Of a stretch of 64,000 bases of DNA, positions 1-10,611 are shown piece after piece. Position numbers and translations under genes: made by a program. Within the stretch, counting starts at the first letter, position 1, and every line of letters begins with the position of its first letter. The stretch is from Haliclona indistincta. Lineage: Eukaryota; Porifera; Demospongiae; Haplosclerida; Chalinidae. Location of the stretch: the NCBI GenBank assembly GCA_964017065.1, contig OZ024792.1, forward strand, positions 1,425,363 through 1,489,362. Direction: 5' to 3'. The notes under the pieces are model-generated. The model did not search any database. It saw only the letters and a list, made by a program, of their open reading frames with translations, and was not told where the DNA came from.

Positions 1-180
1 ATGAAAATGCATGCATGTTTGCGAACTTAATTAACATGTATGAATAAAAAGAAATGCCAAACAAAATGGGTGTTTTTACACAAATTTGCTGCTTAAAGTT
101 ATGGAAAGTGATTAGCACTAAAATGGTCTATACTGGTAGTTCTGTTTGTGAATATTAATTTGTGTATGTTTTTATAACTT
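1..180. repeat. Edge of a duplicated receptor-kinase intron segment
   Basis: This stretch closely matches 42776-42915, inside the last intron of the minus-strand receptor kinase gene, and partly matches 27270-27340. Shared blocks include the GCATGTTTGCGAACTTAATT region and the AAAGTGATTAG block. The copy is cut by the window edge, so a further copy of the kinase 3' end probably lies just upstream, and another unit of the tandem array may start there. No coding sequence is seen in it. Confidence 0.7.
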
Positions 181-400
181 TTAGTTTCATGACTGGCTAC
201 ACCGAGGCATCAGCACTTTGGTGCTTTCATTCCTTGTTGGTTTACATTGGCAGATTTCTTCACCCCTACATCCTTTTCATTTCGTTAGATATCTTTTTTA
301 ATTTTCTTATACATAGTTTCAAAAGTAGTTAGACCATACCACGTGACTTTCGACCAATCAGATTGCTCAAATAGTGTGCATTAAATAGCTTAATGCACAT

Positions 401-1683
401 TTAAGCCAGGATTACCCGAACTATTCTTTCTTGCTGCCCTTTGCACAATATAATCTACAGTGTCCTGGCTATCTACAGTGTCCTGACGTGAATTCAGCTT
501 GTGTACAGCCACTGATATAGGGATCTATGGTCTGTTAGCAAGTCGATCATGCTACCATTCCATGCTTGTTCCTTGTTAGTTTACTATGCATTGTGAACCA
601 GTGGTAGATTTCACAACCCTACATTCTTTTGATTTCGATAGAAAATCTTTTTAATTTCTTGTTTGTGTCCCTTTTTAGTGCAGTGCAGTTCATCGCACAT
701 GCTGAGCCGTCTTTGTTTCCACCATTGGTTTAGTTTTCCTGTTGTTGATGGCTTTTCTTTATTATTAACAATTGTAAACTTGTAGCAAAAAATAATCGTT
801 ATGATATTATCAGCTCGCCTACGCATACATGCATGCAGGAATTGCACACGAGCCACGCCCACACTAGTTTGTCGACCTGTACGGCGGTTATAATCTGGCA
901 AGCGCAGAATGATGATCCTATAGCTTGCCGCTCCTCGAAGACTCCAGACAGATATGTGTTCTCCGTGGTCCATACGGCGCGGAGGTACTCAAGCTAGTGC
1001 TTGGCAAATAACAAAAAAATACACTAAAATTATAAGTATACAGTAACACACAGCACAAAAATTAAGGTTTCGCACAGGTTTCGCACATTTTTTAAGGGTG
1101 GAATTCCCAAACATCAGGATTACGAATATTTTGGTTTCTACTGTTAGCTGAAGGCTTGCTCAGTCTCACTGATCACCCAAGAAAGTCGTCATTCGTCTTG
1201 TGGGCGTAGCAAGCCCCACCCAATGACGAAAAGTTGCGTTTCTTTCCTGAGCATGCAACACCCACACAAATTAATGTCAGACATAAACTTTGGTAAACAA
1301 GGAAGAAACGTATGTATGGGATTTTGCAAAAAGGTCTCTGTCTGTAAGTTACAGAGGGGCGAATATTTAATGAGAAGACACGATTTCGGCAAAAATTCCC
1401 TACCAGCAAGAGCGATGGAAGAAGATACATCTACTTTTGCCAGAGCGCCAAAAAATGCCACCTCTCGCCCTCCCACCCTCCCCATGACCCACCCACCCAC
1501 CCCTATGTGGGTCTCTCGTGATTACTGAGTACGAAATAATTTTGTTTCAAATACGGCAAGTGCTATTTGAGTGTGGGTATACACCCATTTTCCATGTAAA
1601 ACGGGCAAGTATTAGCCAGGACACTGTAGATTATATTGTGCAAAGGGCAGCAAGAAAGAATAGTTCGGGTATTCCTGGCTTAA
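401..1683. repeat. Pair of 70-bp inverted repeats 1.1 kb apart
   Basis: Bases 401-470 are the reverse complement of 1614-1683 with one mismatch. Similarity stops sharply at both ends. The arms could be the termini of a 1.28-kb non-autonomous DNA element, or two opposite copies of a small repeat. No transposase is encoded between them and no target-site duplication was recognised. Confidence 0.65.
495..990 (-). repeat. Dispersed foldback-type repeat, copy 1
   Basis: This copy matches, in reverse complement, the segment 37545-38065, and a weaker related segment lies at 8995-9180. The open frame across it (611-973, minus) is shared with the copy at 37513-38034, but the shared frame follows from nucleotide similarity and contains no recognisable domain. 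I treat it as repeat DNA and not as a gene. Confidence 0.6.
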
Positions 1684-2516
1684 AAGACGAAAAGTTAGAT
1701 AAAGAAACAACATCATAACTTAAACTGTTCCAAAGTTTAGTTGAAGATCTGAGGGAAAGAAAGAAGCGGAGAATTGATTAGATAACTGGCGATACTTAGG
1801 AAATGGGGTGATCTAGTTGAATATGGACTAGAATCGAAATGTATGGGAGCATCAGGGAAGTCCACAAGGGAATGAACAATTTTGTAAAAAGTACAAATTT
1901 TTAAGTGGGACCTTCTATCCTGAAGAGATGGTACTTTTTTGAGAGAGAAGTAGGTCGTAAGATGCATCCCACCTTTTAGTACAGGCTATGGGAGCAAATT
2001 TTTGGACAGACTCTAAGGCAGCAATGTCTTTCTTGAGGTGCGGGTCCCATACCTGGCAGGCATACTCAAGATTGGGACTTATAAAAGCTTTGTATAAGAG
2101 TGTACAACTGTTGACATCCATTGCTGAAAAGAACTTATGATGAAACAAACCAACAAGCTTTTTAGTTTTGGAACAAATTGTATTAATGTGGAAAGACCAA
2201 TTCAGATCTGAGGTGAGAAAAACCCCTAAGTATTTATAGGCATCAGCTTTTTGTAAGGGAACTCCATCAATAGACAAAGTATTTGGAAAAGCATCATTGC
2301 TACGTTTTCTTGAAAAAAACAACAACATAAATTTGCACTTTTGAGCATTGAATTGCATATGAATAGCAGATATCCAGCGGGAGATTGCATCAATATCTTT
2401 CTGGAGTAACTCATAGTCTAAAGGAGTATGAATTGGCCTATATAGAGCCATGTCATCTGCAAAAAGGATTGCAGAGGCCTTCTCCAGGATTACAGAGGAA
2501 CACTTAGCTGACAATG
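1684..2516 (-). pseudogene. Truncated LINE, reverse transcriptase C-terminal part
   Basis: The minus strand encodes the second half of a LINE reverse transcriptase. It has a FADD version of the YxDD catalytic box (in ILFADDMALY), the YLGVFLTSDLNW segment and the LEYACQVWDPH segment. The downstream tail is in a second frame (1737-1967), so there is at least one frameshift. It belongs to the same family as the longer copy at 14921-17998. The upstream side is cut at about 2516, where another repeat begins, so it is 5'-truncated and inactive. Confidence 0.85.
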
Positions 2517-2877
2517 GCCGGATCACGATCGAGAAATCGCGGAATTTATATCGCCGTTTCGCTAAAAACTAAGTTCAAAAGGCACATGCCAGGAGAATTT
2601 CATGACTTTTCGTGGGTGTTTTGGTCTCGGCACTGTTCACGTAAATATGCTAGGCGAGTGGAAGAAAGAAGAAAACGAAGATGGCGAACTTGAACTCGAT
2701 TTTCGCCGACTTTAGCAACAATTTCAAGCAATCTTCTTGCTACTGTAAGATGGGGCAACGCTAGATAGCAGATTTAAGTGTCTTTGGACGTATAAATTCA
2801 TCAACAGGCGAAATATCAGCGTTTGAACGCTAATACGTTGTATGTAGCCGCCATCTTGTTTTTCCGTTCCTCCCTAA
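2498..2877 (-). repeat. Dispersed repeat, inverted partner at 37066-37500
   Basis: The sequence is clearly related, in reverse complement, to 37066-37500. Shared blocks include a GATGGGGCAACGC region and the TTTGAACGCTAATAC/TTCAAACGCTGATAT region. The partner begins with a GGGAGGCACGG...CCTCCCT hairpin. In the partner position it interrupts an intron of the third Ig gene, where the second Ig gene has none, so the family has been mobile. No protein is encoded. Confidence 0.6.
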
Positions 2878-2891
2878 TAACATCACTGATG

Positions 2892-3296
2892 GGGTAAGTG
2901 GAAAAACCGGATACTACAGGAAACGAACGCGGACACGAACGCGAACTCGGAAACGAACTCAAATGTGATCACGTGCTCAACGTAACTGGCAAATCCAGGA
3001 AACCGCGCCCATAATTACTATAGGATCGTCGTTCCCGGCGTTTTAACACTAAGGATAGTCGTTCCTGGCGTTCTAACACTAACACTAAGGATCGTGAGGT
3101 GGCGAATATTTAGGTTGATCCCCATACTGGGCGCCGTTAGGCGAAGGTTTTAGGGTCTTGGGTTTGGTTTAGTAGTATAGTAATTATGGGCGCGGTTTCC
3201 TGTTACATTGAGCACGTGATCACATTTGAGTTCGTTTCCGAGTTCGCGTTCGTGTCCGCGTTCGTTTCCTGTTGTATCCGGTTTTTCCACTTGCCC
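2892..3296. mobile_element. Non-autonomous DNA transposon (Mutator-like MITE) with 9-bp TSD
   Basis: The element is 405 bp with long terminal inverted repeats of about 130 bp. The left end is GGGTAAGTGGAAAAACCGG and the right end is its complement CCGGTTTTTCCACTTGCCC. It is flanked by a perfect 9-bp direct repeat TCACTGATG (2883-2891 and 3297-3305). Long inverted repeats plus a 9-bp duplication are typical of the Mutator/MULE group. The centre (about 3021-3175) holds the ACGATCCTTAG / TTTAGGGTCTTGGGTTT module also present at 14755-14910 and 21290-21510. No transposase is encoded. Confidence 0.85.
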
Positions 3297-3442
3297 TCAC
3301 TGATGTAATGCGGTCAGTGCAGTACGGTGTTTGCAGTTCCTAGAATCAGCATAAATGTGGGCTACAACAGATGGGCACATGCCCGCGTTGTTAAGGATTC
3401 TTTTCAACAAACAAGGGTAACAGTTACTGTTGCAGAGGCATC

Positions 3443-5819
3443 ATGATATACTTCGATAACAGGTCATGCCGTATTTCTCAGTTTTTTGTGTCGCTGCTAT
3501 TCGTCTTGGCTATTTTGATGAACTATAGTACTGCGCAAACAGCCACGGTATCATTAGTGGAACGGGAAGGAAATAGCGTTACTTACCTTTGCGAAAGCAT
3601 CTACGGCACACCGCTGATCGAGGTCCAATGGTATTTTAACGGATCTACCAGTCATTGCTGCCTCGAGAATGCTGAAAAGAGTCAAGCTAATCTTCAGATG
3701 AAAGTGTCTCCAGCCTGTGAAGGCAATATCCAGTGCGGCGGCCAAGATAGGGCCGAATTTGTATCATCTGATAAAATGCCTGTGTATGGTAAATAAAATA
3801 ATTAGCAAGATATGCATGTAGTTTCTTGCATACTGAACTTACTATATTCTATCCACATGCAGCTTTTCCAGAATTATTTAAATTCCATCATTCAACAGTT
3901 CGTGCAATCACAGGGAGTAACGTAACCATTCATTGTGACGTAATACCATCAGCTTTTTCAAACTTTGAAATCGAGTGGCAATATATTATGGACAATGGAA
4001 CACTTGATAATGAAACTGCTTATGAACTACAATTGATTGACGTAGACCAATCAGACAATGGAGAATACTACTGCTCAGCACATGCAAAGGGAAATTCCAA
4101 CCTAGGATTCAATAGTCCCAATCATTATGTGAGGGGTAAAATTACTGAATTACTAGTTGGTAAGCAAAGTGCATGGTAAATAACTATAGATTCTATCAAA
4201 CTAGTACCAACTTAACTCAGTCAGGCATGTAGCACATGGTTTTTTTGTGGTACCACAGAATTAGAGCCAGCTGTCCCAATAATATACTCCCAGCAATTGC
4301 TACCTATGCTACCAACTTGTGCTACGCAGGTATGTGATGTAATAGATAATGTGCAGTGGGAGATGGAGAGCTATACTACATACCTTAACATGGTTGACTT
4401 GACTTCCTTGGATTAAAACACTCTATTTATTACACACAATTGCATTTGCTTCAGTTGTGGTAAAAACATGTATGATGATCATTTTGCAGTAATAACATTT
4501 GAATGGCTTAATGGCATGCATGGGGCAAAGTAGACTCAGGACTTCACTGGCGTGTGGAAACTGCTAATAGTTGTTTTGGGCATACCGGCAAATAATTTGC
4601 AGCAGATTATGTATTATGATGCCGTTCACAACAGATGCTATATGCATGAGTGATCAGCTCATTTTGTGTTATAACGACACACAATTGTTTTTTAATGTGC
4701 ACAACAATACAAATTATTATCATTCTACCGCAGTCATCTCTAATAACAATGGTGAATTCAAGTACGGCACCCAGTTTCTCCGTCACACTGGTAAAAACGT
4801 GCATGAATCATTTTGCATTTGAAAGTTAATGGCATGCATTAATCATAGTGCACTCAGGGCTTCACTGGTGTGTGGTTACTGCTAATAGTTTTTTTGGGCA
4901 TACCGGCATGAGTGATGCTTACACACAATTGTTTTCTGCTGTGCACAACAATACATTCTATAGCAGTCATATCTAACAACAATGGTGAATTCAAGTACGG
5001 CACAACCAATAGTATTTTCATCTTTTCCTGACCATACAGTTACAGACATTGCAGGTAATAATTGTAACAATGAGCTATAGAGAAATAACACAGCTCTAGA
5101 AAGAGCTAAATGCATGTTCAAAATCATTGGTTGATTTGTATGACATGAAATGCATAATTGATTTATGTTTACTGTCCACATGCACAATAAACATTACAAA
5201 AATGCAATTTGACTCTATGTACCAATGACATAATAGTTCTATAGTGTAGAAAAGGGTAACTATGGTGCTGAATTTTAGCACATCTGCATGTGACATCCTT
5301 GTTAGACTGCATTCTTTTAACCATGTTCCACAGCAGTATTTTGATCCTCTCTGTATTCACAAAAGCAAATGATGCACTTTTTACAACATCAACTTATTAT
5401 AAGGTTATTTTGGTCCCTCTCTGCTGGTGTAGGGTGTAAAATAGTACAACTAGTGTAATACAAAACTATTGGAGGTGTAAAAAAGTTGCCAGTCCCTTTC
5501 ATACACTAATATTAATAATAATAATCTGATGCAGTTGAGAATGTACCATGATTTACTTACAGCTGGAACAAGTGCTGGAATTATTATCTTCTTCGGAATC
5601 TCAATTTTACTGTTCATTGTAATGCCAGCTGTGATATATTGGAAGCATTGGAAGAAGACAGTTAGTGAACAAGACCATATCTATGACTGCGTAGAACCCT
5701 CAGTTCCTCCTCAACTTCCACCACCACGACTGACTACTGATGACAATCCTGCTTATGAAAAATTTGAACTGAAGGATTGTGTGGCTTATTCAACTAAAGA
5801 GCTTGAAATGAAGAACTAG
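3443..5819 (+). CDS. Ig-domain transmembrane receptor 1 (proline-rich, NPxY tail)
   Basis: Exon 1 (3443-3788) encodes a signal peptide (hydrophobic FFVSLLFVLAILM, likely cut near STAQ) and a first Ig-like domain with YLCE...VQWYF. Exon 2 (3863-4159) is a phase 1-1 exon carrying a second Ig domain: IHC, EWQY, then DNGEYYC. A small exon may lie at 4259-4329. The exons between 4330 and 5562 are not resolved; the region holds a duplicated segment. The last exon (5563-5819) gives a transmembrane helix (AGIIIFFGISILLFIVMPAVIY) and a cytoplasmic tail with PPQLPPPRLTT and DNPAYEKF. These resemble SH3 and PTB docking motifs and are shared with the two paralogs downstream. AATAAA occurs about 115 bp after the stop. 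Function as an adhesion or recognition receptor is inferred from architecture. Confidence 0.75.
4490..5030 (+). repeat. Imperfect tandem duplication inside Ig gene 1
   Basis: The segments at about 4490-4790 and 4825-5010 repeat each other: TTAATGGCATGCAT, GACTTCACTGG(C/T)GTGTGG, CTGCTAATAGTT, GGGCATACCGGCA, then AACAATGGTGAATTCAAGTACGGCAC. The first copy has an open frame (4571-4822), while the second is shorter and degenerate. They may be duplicated exon-bearing segments or only intronic repeats. I could not fit either to the reading phase of the flanking exons. Confidence 0.5.
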
Positions 5820-5955
5820 AATGGCAAAAGAATTGAGCTGTAGTCTGTTTAAAACAGTCTTTGCATCATGTCAGTGTATAATTATTAATTTATAATTCAG
5901 ACAATGTAAATCTATCTCGGTTATGATTATTAAAATAAAATAAATTATATGCTCA

Positions 5956-6661
5956 GTTAGAGCTTGTAGATTTAGAGCTTGTAGATTTAGAGCTTGTAGA
6001 GCTAGAGCTTGTAGAGTTAGAGTATGTAGAGTTAGAGCATGTAGAGTTAGAGCACATGATGTAGAGTTAGAGCATGTAGAGTTAGAGCATGTAGAGTTAG
6101 AGCATGTAGAGTTAGAGCTTGTAGAGTTAGATCATGTAGAGCTAGAGCATGTAGAGTTAGAGCATGTAGAGTTAGAGCTTGTAGAGTTAGATCATGTAGA
6201 GCTAGAGCATGTAGAGTTAGAGCATGTAGAGTTAGAGCATGTAGAGCTAGAGCATGTAGAGTTAGAGCTTGTAGAGTTAGAGCTTGTAGAGTTAGATCAT
6301 GTAGAGTTAGAGCATGTAGAGTTAGAGCATGTAGAGTTAGAGCTTGTAGAGTTAGAGCATGTAGAGTTAGAGCATGTAGAGTTAGAGCATGTAGAGTTAG
6401 AGCATGTAGAGTTAGAGCATGTAGAGTTAGAGCATGTAGAGTTAGAGCATGTAGAGTTAGAGCATGACAGAGTTAGAGCATGTAGAGTTAGAGCATGTGG
6501 AGTTAGAGCATGTAGAGTTAGAGCATGTAGAGTTAGAGCATGTAGAGTTAGAGCTTATAGAGTTAGAGCATGTAGAGTTAGATCATGTAGAGTTAGAGCA
6601 TGTAGAGTTAGAGCATGTAGAGTTAGAGCATGACAGAGTTAGAGCATGACAGAGTTAGAGC
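5956..6661 (+). repeat. 15-bp minisatellite (GTAGAGTTAGAGCAT)n
   Basis: About 45 units of a 15-bp motif run for 700 bp directly behind the 3' end of Ig gene 1. Variants (GCTTG, GATCATG, GAGCTAG, GACAGAG) are arranged in higher-order blocks. Because 15 is a multiple of three, one frame stays open over 61 codons as a VELEH repeat; this is a by-product and not a gene. Confidence 0.95.
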
Positions 6662-7044
6662 ATGCACTGCAAATATAGCTAGCAACTGCTTTAACGGGTC
6701 ATTTGTTACTAGAGATTTTTAGTGAGTAAAATAAATCAGCCATGTAGCATAATTTATTATTGTGCTTTTATGTGATGCATGAGCGTATTATGGCTATGTG
6801 CAATCATGTGGAAGCAAAACTAACTGAGCTGAGCTAGCATATACTCAAAATATGATATAAAAATTCCATGCAACAAATGACTTTTTAAAAACACATAACA
6901 ATTTTTGCAGTGTGTAGGGTTAGAGCATGTAGAGTTGAGGATTTAGACAGATGCTGGCTTGTGTTCCAGGATAGTGGATAGTGCACGTTTATTCTTGGTG
7001 AAGTCTGCATAATGTCAGTAAAGTCAGTGGAGTCTGTCATCAAG

Positions 7045-7254
7045 TTGGTGGAGTCAGTAAAGGTGGAAAGCGTCGCAACTAACATGAAATGATCATGATC
7101 ACCAGTAACATGACCAGTAACATGACCCCGTAACATGATCTACCACAATAGAACACTCTTTTGATGTACTGTGCGTGTACATATCCTTCTAGATGATTGG
7201 TGTGTTGTTGTGTCTCATCTTCCTTCTTTCAATCAATTTAACTATTTTACCAGA
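7045..7254 (+). pseudogene. Duplicated 3' end of the G3BP-like gene (fragment)
   Basis: The block GGAGTCAGTAAAGGTGGAAAG is followed by CGTCGCAACTA, then the stretch from AACATGATCTA to TTTTACCAG. It matches the last coding codons and the 3' untranslated region of the G3BP-like gene (60375-60559), including GTACTGTGCGTGTACATATC. Part of the coding end (CCCCCTCCA) is missing and a CAGTAACATGAC segment is triplicated. Similarity ends at 7254. It is a short dead copy, moved 53 kb away. Confidence 0.8.
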
Positions 7255-8560
7255 TACATAGTGACCATCACTGGTACACAGTTTGGTCTGAACACAATGA
7301 CAACCGTCTTCTGACTGTCTACCACACATCTCAGTACCACTGTACAGTGACCTACACCTTCTTATGTACAGTGGAGCTCAACTTGAGAATGCTGCTGTCT
7401 TCTAGATGCCATCACAGCTATAAACTACCGACCAGGCAGAATTCACAGAGATGCACCTAAAGATGTTTCAATCAACCTGTGTCTCACTGCAGTTGATCCT
7501 CTTTATGGTCAAGCTGAGATTAAGCGCTCATCATCAAAGCAATCATGTGTGACTCATTCAGTTGGACAATTGTTTACTATCGTATTAATGAGCTATCCTA
7601 GATTACTCATTCTCTCTCATGGACAATGGAATTTGTTGTATAATGAACATGAGTTGCCATCAATAATAAACAGACTGAGTTATTATTTATTAATTTTTAT
7701 TAGTGTTAGAAGTTTGCTCAACATAATTTATTTAAAATTGTGCAACGCTCTGTTGTTGCTATGTACAGATCATTACAGTGTGCAAAGATGTTGGTCTTAA
7801 AGTTGCAGTAAGTTTGTTAAGACTCCATATCGCATCATCGGGCTTCAGTTCCTGTTGTAACTGATCCTCCACAGGCTCTCGTGCTTGTGTTGGTAGCTCA
7901 ACTAACCATCCATCCGAACGTTATCTACGAACCAAGTTAGTTAAAGAAAAAATGTATACTTGTTTGACAAAATACATGCCGGCTTACATGCAGATCAACC
8001 CGTGTGCGTGACGTTGGACCTGGACATGCACACACAGGTTCAGGTACGCGAGGAAACATCGATAAAAATAAACTGCTCCTTCGTCAGGAGCAATTTTATT
8101 GCTCAAAACAGCATCACTGATTAATCAAGAGTCTCTATAAGTAGCGATGTCAGAGAAAATTTTATTTTCACTAGAACTAATCTAACACTACGTACGTGTG
8201 AAAGATCTAGTTCAAAGCTTTAAAATGATAATATACGATGATGCATAGTTGCGTTACTGCAACATAGAATTAATCGCGCGAACAATGGCCTAGGAATCTC
8301 CGAAACTTCCTGTGTAAATCAACGTGACGTCATGGCACGCCCATTTAATTACGTACACTTATGGTCCATTTGTGGATGGCTATTGCTGCGCTAAGCATAC
8401 GATCCAGGCTGCCAATTTTTTCTGCTGAGAGAGTATACCTGGCTGTAGAAAGTCTCCGATACAACCTGTTTATCGGGCGCGTTTCATAACTGTAGCCTAT
8501 CGTTTACGATACAGATTGTATATCTGGTCCGATACGTTATCGCTCCGATACGAATATGTC
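7255..8560. other. Intergenic, no gene recognised
   Basis: Open frames here are short and show no recognisable domain, and no clear repeat family was identified. A stretch near 7410-7545 reads open as DAITAINYRPGRIHRDAPKDV but has no visible splice context, so I do not call it a gene. Confidence 0.5.
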
Positions 8561-8584
8561 TGCGCTTGGCTAGGCCGGCTGTGT

Positions 8585-8715
8585 AACAGAAGCGAAAGCG
8601 GAAGTGTGACGCTGGCCAATCAAATTCACTTTTCGTCACGTGTGCAGCTTCAGTTAGTCACGCTTACGTGCGTTTGATTGGCCAAAGTCATACTTCCGCT
8701 TTCGCTTCCGTTATG
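8585..8715. repeat. Hairpin MITE-like element
   Basis: Two arms of about 45 bp (AACAGAAGCGAAAGCGGAAG...GGCCAATCAAA and its reverse complement) enclose a short loop. The GGCCAATCAAAT motif within the arms recurs in another hairpin at 10222-10335 and upstream of Ig gene 3 at 29651, so these look like relatives. No target duplication was identified. Confidence 0.65.
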
Positions 8716-8994
8716 CAAAATCTTCGCAAACAACTGTAACTCGAATATAAAATAGTTTATAAGCAATTCGTAGGCTCCACCCCTAATTTTTAGCGTTTTT
8801 TCTGCAAAAAGGAAAGACTTGGCGCTTCTATATTTATCCGTACTATGTCCGTACCAAGCAACTCTACGCACTGAGTCGCCATCCCGCTGAATCTGTGACC
8901 GTCGATCTTTTCATCAGTTGCGGACCATAGTCAATGATAGCAACAATACATGTAGATGCTGCAACGCTTTGTGATTGCGCAATACGCACGCTCG

Positions 8995-9180
8995 AAAACG
9001 CACGTGATCAAGCACTAGAGTATCACTGTATGGAGAGCGCATATATTGGAGTCTGGAGTCTTCGAAGAACAGTTCAGTGAGTAAGGTCGTGTAGGATCAC
9101 CATTCTGCGATTTCCGGCAAATAATTTAATCGCCGTACAAACAAGTGTGGGCGGGGCAATCTACAATTTGGCGATTGCAA
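8995..9180. repeat. Fragment of the dispersed foldback repeat
   Basis: This segment shares CACGTGA(T/C)CAAGCACT, GTCTGGAGTCTTCGAAGAAC, GGATCACCATTCTGCG and AGTGTGGGCGGGG with 37545-37710, and in reverse complement with 850-985. It is an incomplete third copy of that family. Confidence 0.65.
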
Positions 9181-9215
9181 CGTAAACTATTGTCGCTACA
9201 GCAGCCTTAGACAAG

Positions 9216-9960
9216 CGCTCAATTCAATTCAATTCAATTCAATTTAGATTTTACAGACAGACAGAATCAATAAAAGGGGAGGAAGCAGAGTCAGGAGATA
9301 ATAATTATTGATAAGATCTGTACTGATGGAATATCTATAAGAACTACAGTGTATAGATACCCAGAAAAAAAAATAATATTCAAATATCAGGTAAAATTTA
9401 CATTAATAGGATTAAGGCTACACTTATTACAAGGACAGATAAGATGATAGGAACAAGGAATAGAAGGATTAAAATTTGATAGAAAAATAGACGGGAAGTA
9501 CTGCTTGATTTGGGATTTTCTGCTTAAGAAGGACAATGACATGTCAATCGGAGGAAGACTGTTCCAGATACGAACCAATCTGCAAAAATAGGAGTGACGC
9601 GACAAGGAGGTGGAGCTGTATTTGTGTACTAGCTTAGCAGTAGAACCAGTCCTGGTAGGAAGAGACGAAAATGAGACATATTTGTCTACCACAAAGCTTG
9701 GGTCAGGATACTTCACAGACTTTACAAAAACAAAACGTCAAAAAGCTCATAGAGAAACATCAAGGGAAGTAGACCCAAAGAGATTAGTCTTGCTTTGTAG
9801 TCTGTGGAAAAGTCATTGAGAATGAACTTGGTCGCCCGCCTTTGAATTTTCTCGATTAGCAGGATATAAGGTGAGGTCTCCAGATTTGAGAGCAATAAGT
9901 TAATTGGGATCTAACCAAGGAGAGATAATTTAGCTCTCACAGAGACTGAGGTAGAGACGA
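9216..9960 (-). pseudogene. LINE 3' fragment with pentanucleotide tail
   Basis: The minus strand reads as the C-terminal end of a LINE reverse transcriptase, with frameshifts. A segment reading IEKIQRRATKFIL (9790-9850 region) is followed by YKARLISLGLLPL and then by the 9387-9716 frame with FCRLVRIWNSLPP. The 3' end of the element (plus-strand 9216-9245) is a (CAATT)n repeat. Short tandem repeats in place of poly(A) are known at the 3' ends of CR1/L2-like LINEs. The copy is 5'-truncated and dead. Confidence 0.75.
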
Positions 9961-10221
9961 CTACATGAAAATATGTTATACGGATAAATAACTGTGTCCT
10001 TTCTTTGCTGGCAATGGGCTTTTCTTTGTGTGCTTTGTAGCTCATATGCTACATGCACAAAAGTACTACTGGCTTACGATCACCCACGCATGCATGCATG
10101 CTCTGTACACGAGCCACGCCCACCCTTAACTAGAAACTTCCTACCATGCACTGTTATAATTAATGGAGGGACTTCTGCTGTTCCAAGTGTAGTACCGTCC
10201 ATTTTTCAAAGTGCATAGAAA

Positions 10222-10335
10222 TGTCAAGATCGAAAGCTTTATTTGGTTGACCAATCAAACGCACGGCACACATAATACACGTGACCCAAAGTGAATTTGA
10301 TTGGCCGACGTTTATTTCCGGTCTTGACATTTTTA
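10222..10335. repeat. Hairpin element upstream of Ig gene 2
   Basis: Arms of about 45 bp beginning AATGTCAAGA pair with TCTTGACATT at the right end and carry the CCAATCAAA motif also seen at 8585-8715. Upstream of Ig gene 3 only the right arm remains (29651-29690), because a LINE fragment ends against it. The sequence from here to the start codon is otherwise shared by genes 2 and 3 and probably holds their promoter. Confidence 0.6.
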
Positions 10336-10611
10336 TGCCGCAAGAACGCGCGTTATTCATGTGCACCGTGCAGTTAGTTCTCGTGGATAATTTGTTTCTT
10401 TGCTGATGCACCCCGCTACCAGTTTGTAAGCTATCAAGTTCGTGCTCTCTCATAAGTGTACTAGGGATTCGATACTGGAAAACGCGCAACTGAATTCCAG
10501 GAAACTTCTGGACACTTTTGTAAGATGTGCCGATTTTCTACTTCAAATGAAAGATAATTCCTTGTTCGGAATTCATCAATGCAGGTCATTGGCTACAAAT
10601 CAGATTCAGAC

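Noticed and set aside
6464..6649. VELEH-repeat protein
   Set aside because: A 15-bp minisatellite stays open in one frame; no gene structure around it.
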